Source: Pacificitalea manganoxidans
GTDB taxonomy: Bacteria > Pseudomonadota > Alphaproteobacteria > Rhodobacterales > Rhodobacteraceae
Direction of reading: 5' to 3'
NCBI RefSeq assembly: GCF_002504165.1
Contig: NZ_CP021404.1
Span: 2,976,001-3,040,000 of the forward strand
DNA: 64,000 nucleotides
Part shown: piece after piece, positions 21,382 through 31,936 of the stretch
Layout of the letters: every line of letters begins with the position of its first letter
Position numbering within the stretch: the stretch's first letter is position 1
The notes under the pieces: model-generated
The model's input: only the letters and a program-made list of their open reading frames with translations
Database searches by the model: none
What the model was told of the DNA's origin: nothing
Position numbers and translations under genes: made by a program

Positions 21382-21579
21382 TCAGCCGAAGTAGCCCAGC
21401 ACTGCGGTCAGTCCGCCGCGGATCACCAGATCCACCACGAAGAAGAAGACCGAGGTCAGCGCCGCCATGATGAACACCATCACGGTGGTCAGCGCGACTT
21501 CACGACGGGTCGGCCAGACGACCTTCGCGACTTCGCTCCGGGTCTGCTGAATGAATGTAAGGGGATTTGTCCGCGCCAT
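21382..21579 (-). CDS. secE: Protein translocase subunit SecE
   Basis: SecE is the essential small clamp subunit of the SecYEG channel. The 65-residue protein has the amphipathic N-terminal helix with the conserved EVAKVVWPTRREV and one transmembrane segment (about residues 30-55). A promoter lies 33-61 bp upstream. It precedes nusG, the usual order. Confidence 0.97.
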   Translation of the reverse strand: MARTNPLTFIQQTRSEVAKVVWPTRREVALTTVMVFIMAALTSVFFFVVDLVIRGGLTAVLGYFG

Positions 21580-21611
21580 GTGTCGGTCTTCTCTCTCGTC
21601 CGAATGGGCGG

Positions 21612-21640
21612 CAGATATCGGCTCGCGCGCGGAAATTCAA
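21612..21640 (-). promoter_or_regulatory. Probable promoter of secE-nusG
   Basis: On the minus strand TTGAAT (21640-21635), a 17-base spacer and TATCTG (21617-21612) precede secE. Transcription would start near 21605, about 26 nt from the start codon. Confidence 0.55.
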
Positions 21641-21768
21641 GCCGCCAAACGTCGCAGATCGTCGTGCCGCTCATGATCGTTACAATTGTTCCTATCAGGG
21701 CGGGTGTGATTAAGGCGCTGTTAGGGGCTCGGCCACGATGCTGACGGTCTGTCAATCAAGGCCGCTAC

Positions 21769-23133
21769 ATGCTGGATATCCACGTCTCGTCCCTGCCTAC
21801 ACTGGCACATCAGATCTCCCCCCTCGGCGCGGGGCCGGGCGCTTTGCGCCTTGCGAAACTGGCGGGTGGCCCTGCCGGTGCCACGCCCCTGCCCATAGCG
21901 CCGGTTCCGTTGGACCCGCCCGTCCGCATGGCCCTGCTTCCGGATGTCACCCTACCAGCCCTGCCCGCGCTGACGGAGCTTGCCATTGCCGCAGGCTGCC
22001 TGTCCGTCGGCGCCGCGCTGATCGTGCTGGAACGCAAGGGCGATATTAAACGGCCCGGCATCTGCGTCCTGATGGCCGCGATGGTCATCCTTGTCGGGCT
22101 GTATCACGGCATGAACAGCATCGGTCCCGTGCCCTACCTGCTGACCGCCCTGCTTGCGATCGCGACCATGACGATGGGCACGCTGTTCTGGCTCAATCTG
22201 CCTGCCATGATCGAGGGCCCCGGCCCGCAACGCTTTGCCGAGGCGCACGCCACCCTTCAAAAGGAATTCGACCGCCGCATGACCGTGAAGGAGGATCTGC
22301 GTCAGGCGCATGAGGCGCTGCAAACCGCCCATAGCGACCTTGAACGCCGCGTGGTGGAACGCACCGCCGCGCTGCGCGACGCCAATACGGAAATGGAACG
22401 TTTCATCCATGTGGCCAGCCACGATCTGCGCGCGCCGCTGCGCGCGCTCATGATCCTGCCCGGCTGGCTGCGGGAAACGATCATCGCTCAGCATGGCACG
22501 GTGCATGACGATCTGGAACTCGACCTGCGCGAGATGGAAGTGCAAAGCCAGCGGATGGAACGCCTGCTTTGCGATCTGCGCACCCATGCCCGGCTGGGGC
22601 AGGAGGCCGACCCCCCCATCGATCTGGACCCGGCCCCCCTGATCCGGCGTGCCGCAGCCGAGGTCGAACTGCCCGACAGTTTCACCCTGGAACTGGACAC
22701 CCCCCTGCCCCGGCTGAATTGCCCGCCGAACGGATTGCTGTTGCTGATGCAGATCGTGTTGTCGAATGCCGTCAAACACCACCACACCGGCACAGGCATC
22801 ATCCGTGTGACCGCCAGCCAGCAGGACGGCGCGGTGCAGCTTCTGGTGCAGGATGACGGGCCCGGAATCGCCGCCGAATACCGAGAGAAGATTTTTGACA
22901 TGCTGTTCACGCTCCAGCCGCGCGACGACGTGGAAGGCAGCGGAATGGGGCTGGCGACGGCCCGTAAATGCACGGCGCTCGCTGGCGGCACCATCCACCT
23001 CTGCCCCACCACAGACACCACGCCGGGGGCCACGTTCTGCATCACGCTGCCCGTCTCGGGCGCGTCAGCGCCCCTTCCCGGATGCGCCAAAGGCGTGTCT
23101 TCCTCTCAAACCCCAGCGGAGGCCATCCCATGA
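21769..23133 (+). CDS. Membrane sensor histidine kinase
   Basis: The 454-residue protein has about three transmembrane helices (residues 60-145), a coiled linker, and a dimerisation H-box IHVASHDLRAPLRAL with the phospho-acceptor His 218. The ATPase domain shows the N-box (IVLSNAVKHH), G1 (VQDDGPGIA) and G2 (GSGMGLATARK). There is no recognisable periplasmic sensor or PAS domain, so the signal is unknown. It overlaps the response regulator gene by 4 bp (ATGA). An internal ATG at codon 54 is a possible alternative start. The pair lies on the opposite strand between tRNA-Trp and secE. Confidence 0.88.
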   Translation: MLDIHVSSLPTLAHQISPLGAGPGALRLAKLAGGPAGATPLPIAPVPLDPPVRMALLPDVTLPALPALTELAIAAGCLSVGAALIVLERKGDIKRPGICVLMAAMVILVGLYHGMNSIGPVPYLLTALLAIATMTMGTLFWLNLPAMIEGPGPQRFAEAHATLQKEFDRRMTVKEDLRQAHEALQTAHSDLERRVVERTAALRDANTEMERFIHVASHDLRAPLRALMILPGWLRETIIAQHGTVHDDLELDLREMEVQSQRMERLLCDLRTHARLGQEADPPIDLDPAPLIRRAAAEVELPDSFTLELDTPLPRLNCPPNGLLLLMQIVLSNAVKHHHTGTGIIRVTASQQDGAVQLLVQDDGPGIAAEYREKIFDMLFTLQPRDDVEGSGMGLATARKCTALAGGTIHLCPTTDTTPGATFCITLPVSGASAPLPGCAKGVSSSQTPAEAIP

Positions 23134-23609
23134 TGAAAACCATCCTGCTTGCCGAAGACAGCGGCTTTTCGATCCGGGATTTTAAACGAAAACTTGAACA
23201 GTGCAGTTTTGAGGCCAATCTCATCGTCGTGCGGGACGGGCAGGCGGTGATTGATCTGCTTGACCCAGACAGCAGCGCGGCGCTGGACAGCTTGCCCGAC
23301 CTAATCGTGCTGGATTTGAAAATGCCGCGCCTCGAAGGGCTCGATGTGCTGGCATGGATACGCCAGAGCGACACGTTGCATGACCTACCCGTGATCGTGC
23401 TGACGACCTCTGACGCCTTTTTCGACATGGATATGGCCGGTGCGCTCGATGTGGGGGAATACCTAACCAAGGACGCGCCTGCCGCCACGCTCTGCGCCGC
23501 GCTGACCCGCAACCTTAATCGCAGCCGCAAGCGGCTCGACCCGTTTCATGATGTGCTGCGAGAATTCAACAGCGAAGCCGACGTGCTGCGCGACGCGGCA
23601 ATCCGCTAG
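23130..23609 (+). CDS. Single-domain response regulator (Rcp1-like receiver)
   Basis: This 159-residue protein is a receiver domain without a DNA-binding output: acidic pocket LLAEDS (residues 7-11), phospho-acceptor Asp 62 in LIVLDLKMPRLEG, the conserved Thr in IVLTTSD, and Lys in GEYLTKD. It ends with a short helical tail. Such proteins act by protein contact or phosphorelay, as with Rcp1 and phytochrome kinases. It is translationally coupled to the kinase, so the two should be partners. Confidence 0.9.
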   Translation: MMKTILLAEDSGFSIRDFKRKLEQCSFEANLIVVRDGQAVIDLLDPDSSAALDSLPDLIVLDLKMPRLEGLDVLAWIRQSDTLHDLPVIVLTTSDAFFDMDMAGALDVGEYLTKDAPAATLCAALTRNLNRSRKRLDPFHDVLREFNSEADVLRDAAIR

Positions 23610-23694
23610 ACGCGAATCACGGCAAACGAAGCCGGACGTCAGCGACGCGGACCACCACGGATCACCTAAATCGACGAATGTTCAGGAAACGGCC

Positions 23695-23770
23695 TGGCAG
23701 GGGCGGAGGGACTCGAACCCACGACCCTCGGTTTTGGAGACCGATGCTCTACCAACTGAGCTACACCCCT
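23695..23770 (-). tRNA. trnW: tRNA-Trp (anticodon CCA)
   Basis: The 76-nt minus-strand sequence folds as a complete cloverleaf: acceptor AGGGGTG/CGCCCCT, a D arm with AGCTCAGTTGGTAGAGC, anticodon loop CTCCAAA within CGGT..ACCG, T arm GTGGGTTCGAACCC, discriminator G and an encoded CCA end. The anticodon CCA reads UGG. It lies between tuf copy 2 and secE, the ancestral position of tRNA-Trp. Confidence 0.97.
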
Positions 23771-23782
23771 AGGCCGGGTGTG

Positions 23783-23811
23783 GGCGTATTGCACCTTCCG
23801 GGTGAAATCAA
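23783..23811 (-). promoter_or_regulatory. Probable promoter of tRNA-Trp
   Basis: On the minus strand TTGATT (23811-23806), 17 bases and TACGCC (23788-23783) place a start near 23776, about six bases before the mature tRNA. The same TTGATT-N17-TAnGCC pattern, with a shared CAATA at the same offset, precedes tuf copy 2. Confidence 0.5.
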
Positions 23812-23867
23812 GACGAATGTCACTACGGAATTTGGTTTCCATTACGCAAACCGTTTACGGCTGCCTC

Positions 23868-24716
23868 ATGCAGGACATTTCTCCCTCCGCCACGTCCCTG
23901 TTCGACACCCGTCCGTGGCGTCGGATCGCCCTGTCCCGCCTGGACCCCGTCCGCGCGGTGCCGACGATGCTGTCGGAGACCGAGCAGAAGCTTTATTACT
24001 GGCTCACCCGGCATTGGGCTGCGGGGCGCGGGGCAATTGTCGATCTGGGATGCTTTGCCGGTGGCTCCACCGCGCGGCTCGCCCTAGGCCATGCGGAAGC
24101 GGGGCTGACCACACCGATCCACGCCTATGACCGCTTCACCGCCCAAGCCCGCGTGAAGCGGCGCGTCCTTTATCCGCAGGGCATCTCCCCGTTCGATGGC
24201 GAAGACATCCTGCCCTTGGCCCGCGAGCTGCTGCGCCCATGGCAGGCACATATCACCCTGCATCGCGGCCAGATCGAAGAACAACACTGGCAGGACGGCC
24301 CGATCGAAATCCTCGTGATGGATGCGGGCAAAACCGCGCCCGATCTGGACCGCATGGCGCAGATCTTCTTTCCTCATCTGGTGCCCGGCACCTCCCTGCT
24401 CGTGCAGCAGGACTATTTGCAGTGGAACCAGCCGTGGGTTGCCGTGCAGATGGAGTTGCTGGCCGACGTTTTCGTGCCACGCGCCCATGCCCGCCCCGAT
24501 ACGGTCGTCTGGGAATGCACCGCGCCGGTCACGGCAGATGCATTGGCCCGTGCGCAGGTGGAGGACCTGAGCGATGAGATGATGCTGGCCTATCTCGAAC
24601 TGGCCTATGAGCGGTTCGAAGGTTGGAACCTTGGCCGTCGGATCGACACTTTGATCCGCGCCATGCGTGCCAATCCCGGCCAGCGCGCGGCGCATGATTT
24701 CAGCCGCCGCCCCTGA
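23868..24716 (+). CDS. Putative class I SAM-dependent methyltransferase
   Basis: From the ATG at 23868 the product is 282 residues. VDLGCFAGGST (about 58-68) matches the glycine-rich SAM-binding motif I, and IEILVMDAGKTAPDLDRMAQ resembles the later acidic motif in macrocin-O-methyltransferase-like proteins. The substrate is unknown. An upstream in-frame ATG at 23778 would place the start over the tRNA-Trp promoter and is less likely. It converges on tuf copy 2, with a shared terminator between them. Confidence 0.65.
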   Translation: MQDISPSATSLFDTRPWRRIALSRLDPVRAVPTMLSETEQKLYYWLTRHWAAGRGAIVDLGCFAGGSTARLALGHAEAGLTTPIHAYDRFTAQARVKRRVLYPQGISPFDGEDILPLARELLRPWQAHITLHRGQIEEQHWQDGPIEILVMDAGKTAPDLDRMAQIFFPHLVPGTSLLVQQDYLQWNQPWVAVQMELLADVFVPRAHARPDTVVWECTAPVTADALARAQVEDLSDEMMLAYLELAYERFEGWNLGRRIDTLIRAMRANPGQRAAHDFSRRP

Positions 24717-24747
24717 CCCCGCCGCTCTGTAGCCCGAAGCAAGGCAC

Positions 24748-24776
24748 AAAAAAGGGCGCCCGAAGGCGCCCTTTTC
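24748..24776. terminator. Bidirectional terminator after tuf copy 2
   Basis: The stem AAAAGGGCGCC/GGCGCCCTTTT has a 4-base loop (24750-24775). On the minus strand it reads with a TTCG loop and is followed by TTTTTTG, an ideal intrinsic terminator for tuf. On the plus strand the run is CTTTTC, weaker, serving the methyltransferase-like gene. Confidence 0.9.
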
Positions 24777-24815
24777 CCGGTCGCGGACCAAAGCCCGCGA
24801 CACTAATCATTCAGG

Positions 24816-25991
<1,176 letters not shown>

Positions 25992-26061
25992 GGTCTAGGC
26001 GCCTCGTCTCTTGAAAGGGGGCCTTGGCCGAGCGGCCGTGGCCCTGATCTACATCGCGCGC

Positions 26062-26090
26062 GGCTTATTGCGGTCCGCACCAAAAATCAA
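26062..26090 (-). promoter_or_regulatory. Probable promoter of tuf copy 2
   Basis: On the minus strand TTGATT (26090-26085), 17 bases and TAAGCC (26067-26062) place a start near 26055 and a leader of about 64 nt. The -10 is a weak match to consensus, but the layout is the same as at tRNA-Trp. Confidence 0.5.
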
Positions 26091-26147
26091 GACCCGCGAT
26101 GTCTCTTGGCCTATAAACGCGGCGCCGAGACAGCGCCGCACGTCGCG

Positions 26148-26765
26148 TCACGAACCACTGGCAACTTTGCCCGCGGGCAGTTGCACGGTGACGTTTTCGG
26201 GGCGGAGGTTCGGATCGCCGGGTTTACGGGCAAACCATTCGGGGTTCTGCCGCATCCAATTTTCGACCAAGCGCGCCGTGTTCTTGGCGAGGTTCTCGAT
26301 CTGCTGCTCCCGCGATTGGGTCAGCCCCGAACCGACAACCGTTTCCCCCGAAAGCCGCTCCAGCACCGTCAGGCGATGCGGCTCGTCGTTGAGCCGCTTG
26401 CCCGCGGCGTCGTCCCAGATATTGGCGCTGACCACCAAGACGGACTTCGGCGACAGCACGATGGGCACGCCCGGCACCGCGATCGAATAGCCATCGACGC
26501 TGATCGCGATGTGATACATCTGATCGCCGTCATAGCGCGAGAACCGCTCATCCACCGCGGCGCCGATGGCGGTCTGCCATTCCTCGGCGCTGGCGCGCCG
26601 CGAGGGGGGCACCATCTGCGCGTTCTTGGCCACGACAATATTATGGCCCAGCTTGAATTCCCCGATCGGCGTCGCGGGATCGGCCAGATCCTTATCTGCT
26701 GCGCCGCAGGCGGCAAGCAGCGTGATCAGGGCGAAGGTGGCGGCTTTGGCAAGGATCGAAGGCAT
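26148..26765 (-). CDS. Predicted lipoprotein of unknown function
   Basis: From the ATG at 26765 the product is 205 residues with a lipoprotein signal: a basic start (MPSILAK), a hydrophobic stretch and the lipobox LAAC with Cys 20. The mature part is soluble, with no domain I recognise; NWMRQNPEWFARKPGDPNLR is near the C-terminus. The start was chosen because the lipobox then falls at the right distance; an earlier in-frame start would run into parC. It lies 143 bp after parC on the same strand. Confidence 0.7.
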   Translation of the reverse strand: MPSILAKAATFALITLLAACGAADKDLADPATPIGEFKLGHNIVVAKNAQMVPPSRRASAEEWQTAIGAAVDERFSRYDGDQMYHIAISVDGYSIAVPGVPIVLSPKSVLVVSANIWDDAAGKRLNDEPHRLTVLERLSGETVVGSGLTQSREQQIENLAKNTARLVENWMRQNPEWFARKPGDPNLRPENVTVQLPAGKVASGS

Positions 26766-26908
26766 GGACATGTCCCGGTCGGTGAGCATCGCCGATCTGG
26801 ATAGACGCTGCGCGGCGGGCGCGCAATCTTTGCCCCCGCCGCGCTGGCGCATCAGCTTGCCTCGGATACACCTCAGAGCGACCGCCCTGCCTGCCCCCGC
26901 ACCGGTCG

Positions 26909-29152
26909 TCAGTCGGTGAATCGGTTGTCGCGGGGGAAACCGCGCGGCGCCATCCGGCCCGTGCCCGCGCGTTTCGCCAGCCATTCATCCAGCTCGGTCT
27001 GCACCCGCCGACGTCCTGCCGGATCCAGCCAGCTCAAGCCCATTTCCAGCGTAAAGGTGGTGGCATCGCTCAGCCCGCCATCCTTGTATTTTTGCAGACG
27101 CACGCCCTTGCCCTTGTTCATCTCGGGCAGTTCTTCGATGGGAAAGATGATGACCTTGCGGTTCTCGCCCACCGCCGCGACATGGTTGCCGCGCACCACG
27201 CGACAGACCTGCGCCACGGTATCGCCCCGCACAGTCAGCACCTGCTTGCCACCACGGGTCTGGGCCAGCACCTCGTCGGACGGCACGATAAAGCCGTCCC
27301 CGGCGGAGGAGGCCAGCAGCAGGCGCTCGCCGGGCCGGTAGATCCGCATGGTCAGGATCTCGACCTCGTTGGGCAGATCGACCATCAGGCGCAGCGGCTC
27401 CCCCATTCCGCGCCCGCCGGGCAGGGTGGAGGCCGACAGCGTATAGAAGCGCCCGTTGCGTCCAAGGATCAGCAGCCGGTCGGTGGTTTCCGCATGGAAC
27501 ACGAACCGGCCTTCGTCGCCATCTTTGAACTTCAGCGCGGTGTCGAGCGCGATATGGCCCTTCATCGCGCGGATCCAGCCCATCTTGGAACAGACGACGG
27601 TGATCGGCTCGCGCTCGATCATCGCTTCCAGCGGCACGTCCTCGATGATCTGCGCATCGGCAAAGGTCGAGCGGCGCGCGCCACCTTCGGAGCCTTTGCC
27701 GAACTGCTTGCGGGTTTCACGCAGTTGCTCGGCGATGCGGCCCCATTGCAGATCCTCGCTCGCCAGCAAGGCTTCCAGCCCTTCGCGCTCGGCGCGAAGC
27801 TCATCACGTTCTCGGCGCAGCTCCATCTCTTCCAGACGGCGCAGGCTGCGCAAGCGCATGTTGAGGATCGCCTCCGCCTGCACGTCGGTCAGCTCGAATT
27901 CGGCCATCATCACCGGTTTGGGCTCATCCTCGGTGCGGATGATCTCGATCACCCGGTCAAGGTTGAGGAACGCGATGATATAGCCTTCGAGCACCTCCAG
28001 CCGGTGGTCGATACGGTTGAGCCGGTATTGCGACCGGCGCAGCAGCACCTCGCGGCGATGATCAAGGAAGGCGCGCAGCACTTCCTTCATCGAGCAGACC
28101 TTGGGCGTGCGCCCGTCGATCAGCACGTTCATGTTCAGGCTGAACCGGATCTCCAGATCGGAATTGCGGAACAGCATCCCCATCAGCAGATCGGCATCGA
28201 CATTTTTCGACCGCGGCTCCAGCACCAGCCGGATATCCTCGGCGCTCTCGTCGCGCACATCGCCAAGGATCGGGATTTTCTTGATCTGGATCAGCTCGGC
28301 CAGCTTTTCGATCAGGCGGGATTTCTGCACCTGATAGGGGATCTCGGTGACGACGATCTGCCACTGCCCGCGGCCCAGATCCTCGATCTCCCAGCGCGCG
28401 CGCAGTCGGAAGGCGCCGCGTCCGGTGCGATAGGCCTCAAGAATATTCTCCCGCGTCTCAACGATCACGCCGCCGCCCGGAAAATCGGGCCCCGGCACCA
28501 GATCGACAAGCGTCTCGTCGCGCGCATCGGGATATTTGATCAGGTGCAGACAGGCCCCGATCAGTTCCTCGATGTTATGCGGCGGAATGTTGGTGGCCAT
28601 GCCGACCGCGATCCCGGAGGAGCCATTGGCCAGCAGGTTCGGGAAGGCTGCCGGCATCACGACCGGCTCGGTCAGCGTGCCGTCGTAATTGTCGCGGAAA
28701 TCGACCGCATCCTCGTTCAGCCCTTCCATCAGGGCTTCGGAGGCGGCTGTCAGACGTGCTTCGGTATATCGGCTCGCCGCGGGATTATCGCCGTCGACAT
28801 TGCCGAAATTGCCCTGTCCGTCGACAAGCGGATAGCGGACGTTAAAATCCTGCGCCAGCCGCGCCATCGCGTCATAGATCGCGCTGTCGCCATGCGGGTG
28901 ATAGTTGCCCATCACATCGCCGGAGATCTTTGCCGATTTGCGGAAGCCCCCCGTAGAGGTCAGCCGCAATTCGCGCATGGCATAGAGAATCCGCCGGTGC
29001 ACCGGCTTCAGCCCATCGCGCGCATCGGGCAGGGCCCGGTGCATGATCGTGGACAGGGCATATGTCAGGTAGCGCTCACCGATCGCGCGGCGCAGCGGTT
29101 CCGAGGTTTCGGCCGCAGGGCCGCCGAGGGGGTCATCCAGATCATCACTCAT
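26909..29152 (-). CDS. parC: DNA topoisomerase IV subunit A
   Basis: ParC is the cleavage subunit of topoisomerase IV, which decatenates chromosomes. The 747-residue protein has [20 protein letters not shown], the [19 protein letters not shown] region and catalytic Tyr 129 in [11 protein letters not shown], followed by a shorter C-terminal beta-pinwheel. The absence of the GyrA-box (QRRGG) and the overall length favour ParC over GyrA. The partner parE is not in the window. Confidence 0.93.
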   Translation of the reverse strand: MSDDLDDPLGGPAAETSEPLRRAIGERYLTYALSTIMHRALPDARDGLKPVHRRILYAMRELRLTSTGGFRKSAKISGDVMGNYHPHGDSAIYDAMARLAQDFNVRYPLVDGQGNFGNVDGDNPAASRYTEARLTAASEALMEGLNEDAVDFRDNYDGTLTEPVVMPAAFPNLLANGSSGIAVGMATNIPPHNIEELIGACLHLIKYPDARDETLVDLVPGPDFPGGGVIVETRENILEAYRTGRGAFRLRARWEIEDLGRGQWQIVVTEIPYQVQKSRLIEKLAELIQIKKIPILGDVRDESAEDIRLVLEPRSKNVDADLLMGMLFRNSDLEIRFSLNMNVLIDGRTPKVCSMKEVLRAFLDHRREVLLRRSQYRLNRIDHRLEVLEGYIIAFLNLDRVIEIIRTEDEPKPVMMAEFELTDVQAEAILNMRLRSLRRLEEMELRRERDELRAEREGLEALLASEDLQWGRIAEQLRETRKQFGKGSEGGARRSTFADAQIIEDVPLEAMIEREPITVVCSKMGWIRAMKGHIALDTALKFKDGDEGRFVFHAETTDRLLILGRNGRFYTLSASTLPGGRGMGEPLRLMVDLPNEVEILTMRIYRPGERLLLASSAGDGFIVPSDEVLAQTRGGKQVLTVRGDTVAQVCRVVRGNHVAAVGENRKVIIFPIEELPEMNKGKGVRLQKYKDGGLSDATTFTLEMGLSWLDPAGRRRVQTELDEWLAKRAGTGRMAPRGFPRDNRFTD

Positions 29153-29308
29153 GGCGGATCTGATAGCCGAGCCACTCGGACCGGTAAAGCGGGCCGTCGG
29201 GACATAACTTCGATTTTGGCGGAACCATCTCTCGCTTTAACGGTTGGTTAGCCGAGAGCGAGATATGATCGCACACAACAACAATCAGATGTCAAGAGGG
29301 TATTTCCC

Positions 29309-29875
29309 ATGTTGCTTCGTATGACTTCCGGCCTTCTCGTGGTGATGTTCGGCGCCGCTGTCGTCATCGGCAACAACGACGCCTCCGAGAACTCCGCCAA
29401 CAACCAAAACCTCGTTGCCCAGTTCATTGCCGCCAGCGGTGGTGCCGAATTTGGCAATTACCAGACGCAGGGCAATAGCCAGCCCGCCAAGGCGCCGTTG
29501 ATGTCCGCACAGGCCGCAACCGCCGAACAGAACGCCTCGATCGCAGAACATTCGTTCGATGAGGACAAACTGGTAATGGTGTCCTTCTCGACCAAGGCGA
29601 TCCCGCCGAAAACCGACGCTCCGCAGGCCGAAGTGATCAAGGCATCCGCCAGCACCGAAGCCGTCGCGGCCCCCGAGCCGAAGCTGCTCACCGTCACTGG
29701 CTCCCGCGTGAACCTGCGCGCTGGTCCCTCCACCGGCAACCCGGTGATCGGTAAGCTGATGGAAGGCGAGCAGGTCGAACTGATCGGCTATGAGACCGAA
29801 GGCTGGGCGCAGATCCGCGTCGAAGGCGAGAAGGTCGGTTATATGTCCGCCAACTTCCTCAAGCCCTCGGCCTGA
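29309..29875 (+). CDS. Exported SH3-domain protein
   Basis: The 188-residue protein has an N-terminal hydrophobic segment (residues 5-21, signal or anchor), a low-complexity middle, and a bacterial SH3-like domain (about 128-186) with VTGSRVNLRAGPSTGNPVIG and GWAQIRVEGEKVGYMSANFL. Such domains often bind cell-wall peptides, but the ligand here is not known. AGAGGG lies about 10 bases before the start. It is divergent from parC and followed by a strong terminator. Confidence 0.82.
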   Translation: MLLRMTSGLLVVMFGAAVVIGNNDASENSANNQNLVAQFIAASGGAEFGNYQTQGNSQPAKAPLMSAQAATAEQNASIAEHSFDEDKLVMVSFSTKAIPPKTDAPQAEVIKASASTEAVAAPEPKLLTVTGSRVNLRAGPSTGNPVIGKLMEGEQVELIGYETEGWAQIRVEGEKVGYMSANFLKPSA

Positions 29876-29911
29876 TCCTTACGGCTGACGTCAGCACCAC
29901 TCAATAGATCG

Positions 29912-29944
29912 AGCCCCTTTGGCCCCGCGCCGAAGGGGCTTTTT
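29912..29944 (+). terminator. Intrinsic terminator after the SH3-domain gene
   Basis: An 8-bp stem AGCCCCTT/AAGGGGCT (29912-29919 with 29933-29940) is followed by TTTT. It lies 37 bp after the stop codon. Confidence 0.85.
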
Positions 29945-30030
29945 GCTGCGCGGCGCGCGGCTTGCGGGAAAGCCTGCTTGCACTTCGGCGCCGCCCGGCG
30001 TTCGGTGCGGCACGCAACCCCGGAGCCTCC

Positions 30031-30915
30031 ATGACCCGAAATCAGCCCTCCGCCCAGTCCGGCACGATGCACGCCAACGGCACCCCTGCGCGCAGCGTGC
30101 TTATCACCGGCTGCTCGTCTGGGATCGGCTACGATGCCGCCCATCGGCTGGCGAAACGGGGCTGGCGTGTTTTTGCGACCTGCCGGGCAGAGGAGGATTG
30201 CGCCCGCCTGCGGGATGAAGGTTTGGAATCACTACGGCTCGATTATGCCGATCCCGACAGCATCCACGCAGCGTTGGCGCAAATTCTCTCCCGGACCGGC
30301 GGCACGTTGGACGCGCTTTACAACAACGGCGCCTATGCCGCGCCGGGTGCCGTCGAAGATCTGCCCACCGGACTGCTCCGCGAAATATTCGAGGCAAATC
30401 TCTTTGGTTGGCACGAACTGACCCGCGCGGTGATTCCGGTGATGCGGGCGCAGGGGCATGGTCGTATCGTCAACTGCTCCTCGGTGCTGGGGCTTGTCGC
30501 GCAGAAATGGCGCGGTGCCTATGTCGCGACGAAATTCGCGCTCGAAGGGCTGACCGATACGCTGCGGTTGGAAATGGCGGATACGCCAATCGATGTGATC
30601 CTGATCGAACCCGGTCCGGTCACCTCGCGCATCCGTCACAATTCCATTCCGCACTTCGAACGCTGGGTCGATTGGCAGGCCTCCCCCCGCGCCGCGCAAT
30701 ACCGCGACAGCCTGCTGAAGCGATTGTATGAAAACCGCGGCCCCGACCGGTTCGAACTTCCGGCCTCCGCCGTGACCGAGAAACTGATCCATGCGCTCGA
30801 ATCCACCCGTCCCCGCCCCCGCTACTACGTCACGACGCCGACCCGCATCGCCGGGGTCATCCGCCGCGCCCTGCCCACCGGGCTGGCCGACCGGCTGCTG
30901 GCGCGCGGCACCTGA
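30031..30915 (+). CDS. Short-chain dehydrogenase/reductase
   Basis: A Rossmann-fold NAD(P)-dependent oxidoreductase of 294 residues. It has the cofactor motif TGCSSGIG (about 26-33), the NNGAYA motif (the NNAG equivalent), the catalytic Ser in NCSSVLG and YVATKFALEG with the Tyr-x3-Lys pair. The ATG at 30031 has GGAG six bases upstream; an ATG at 30067 is a possible alternative. The substrate cannot be assigned. Confidence 0.85.
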   Translation: MTRNQPSAQSGTMHANGTPARSVLITGCSSGIGYDAAHRLAKRGWRVFATCRAEEDCARLRDEGLESLRLDYADPDSIHAALAQILSRTGGTLDALYNNGAYAAPGAVEDLPTGLLREIFEANLFGWHELTRAVIPVMRAQGHGRIVNCSSVLGLVAQKWRGAYVATKFALEGLTDTLRLEMADTPIDVILIEPGPVTSRIRHNSIPHFERWVDWQASPRAAQYRDSLLKRLYENRGPDRFELPASAVTEKLIHALESTRPRPRYYVTTPTRIAGVIRRALPTGLADRLLARGT

Positions 30916-31009
30916 GGCGGATGGGCGCGGTGGCAGCGTCCGTGTTTCTTGCTAGATCCCCTGTCACAGGGCACCCTGCGCCCGGTCCGCCAACCCACCC
31001 GGAGAGATC

Positions 31010-31216
31010 ATGACAAACGATCCGCTGTTCCTGCTCGTCGCGCTGGCGATGCTCGTCACCCTCGCCGTGCTGCTCTTCGGGGTTGGCACATTCGGGCGCG
31101 GCGGCGCGTTCAACCGGCGCAATTCCAACAAGATCATGCGCTGGCGCATCATCGCGCAGGCCGTGGCCGTCGTGCTGATCCTGATCTTCGTGTTTTTCCG
31201 CCGGTCGGGAGGCTAA
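31010..31216 (+). CDS. Small protein with two transmembrane helices (HIG1-like)
   Basis: A 68-residue inner-membrane protein with helices at about 6-27 and 46-63 joined by a basic glycine-rich loop (GRGGAFNRRNSNKIMRWR). This matches the 'twin transmembrane helix small protein' family related to HIG1 domains, some of which associate with respiratory complexes. A GGAGAG site precedes the ATG. It ends 3 bp before the adenosyltransferase gene, so they share a transcript. Confidence 0.75.
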   Translation: MTNDPLFLLVALAMLVTLAVLLFGVGTFGRGGAFNRRNSNKIMRWRIIAQAVAVVLILIFVFFRRSGG

Positions 31217-31219
31217 CCA

Positions 31220-31792
31220 ATGGTCGTGCTGAACAAGATCTATACCCGCACCGGCGATAGCGGGCAGACCGCCCTTGGGGATGGGCAGCGCGTCGACAAA
31301 CACGCCCTGCGCGTCGAAGCCTACGGCACCGTCGATGAAACCAACGCCACGGTCGGGCTGGCCCGGTTGCATGCGCAGGGCGACATGACCGACCGCCTTG
31401 CCGCGATCCAGAACGACCTGTTCGATCTGGGCGCCGATATGTGTCGCCCCGACATGGACCGCGACGCCGATGCCGACTACCCGCCGCTGCGCATGGTGGC
31501 GGCGCAAACCGACCGGCTGGAGGCCGAAATCGACGCGATGAATGCAGGGCTTGCCCCGCTGCGCAGCTTTGTTTTGCCCGGCGGCACGGCGCTTGCCGCG
31601 CATTTGCACCTGTGCCGCACGGTATCGCGCCGGGCCGAACGGCTTGCCGTGGCGCTCGCCGGGACCGAGCCGGTCAATCCCCATGCGATCCGCTATCTCA
31701 ATCGGTTGAGCGACTGGTTTTTTGTGGCATCCCGCGCCGCGAATACCGATGGTGACGGCGATATTTTGTGGGTGCCCGGTGCGAACCGTTAG
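31220..31792 (+). CDS. Cob(I)alamin adenosyltransferase, PduO type
   Basis: This enzyme moves the adenosyl group of ATP onto reduced cobalamin, forming coenzyme B12. The 190-residue protein carries the PduO signature KIYTRTGDSGQTALGDGQRV, then EAYGTVDETNATVGLARL, and later SRRAERLAVALAG and YLNRLSDWFFVASR. No other cobalamin gene is in the window. Confidence 0.92.
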   Translation: MVVLNKIYTRTGDSGQTALGDGQRVDKHALRVEAYGTVDETNATVGLARLHAQGDMTDRLAAIQNDLFDLGADMCRPDMDRDADADYPPLRMVAAQTDRLEAEIDAMNAGLAPLRSFVLPGGTALAAHLHLCRTVSRRAERLAVALAGTEPVNPHAIRYLNRLSDWFFVASRAANTDGDGDILWVPGANR

Positions 31793-31936
31793 GCCCTGCA
31801 CCATCGCCCGCGAATAATTTCGTAACGCAATGTTATAGCTGTATTCGCGCGTTTCCCCCTGTTTTCGCAGGGTCACCTCCGGTAACACATAACGGAGCCG
31901 GGCCAGCCCGGAAAAATCAGAGGAGAAGTCACGCCG

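Noticed and set aside
26766-26908. N-terminal extension of the lipoprotein gene into parC
   Set aside because: The longer frame would overlap parC by 76 bp and place the lipobox 90 residues from the start, which is incompatible with lipoprotein export.
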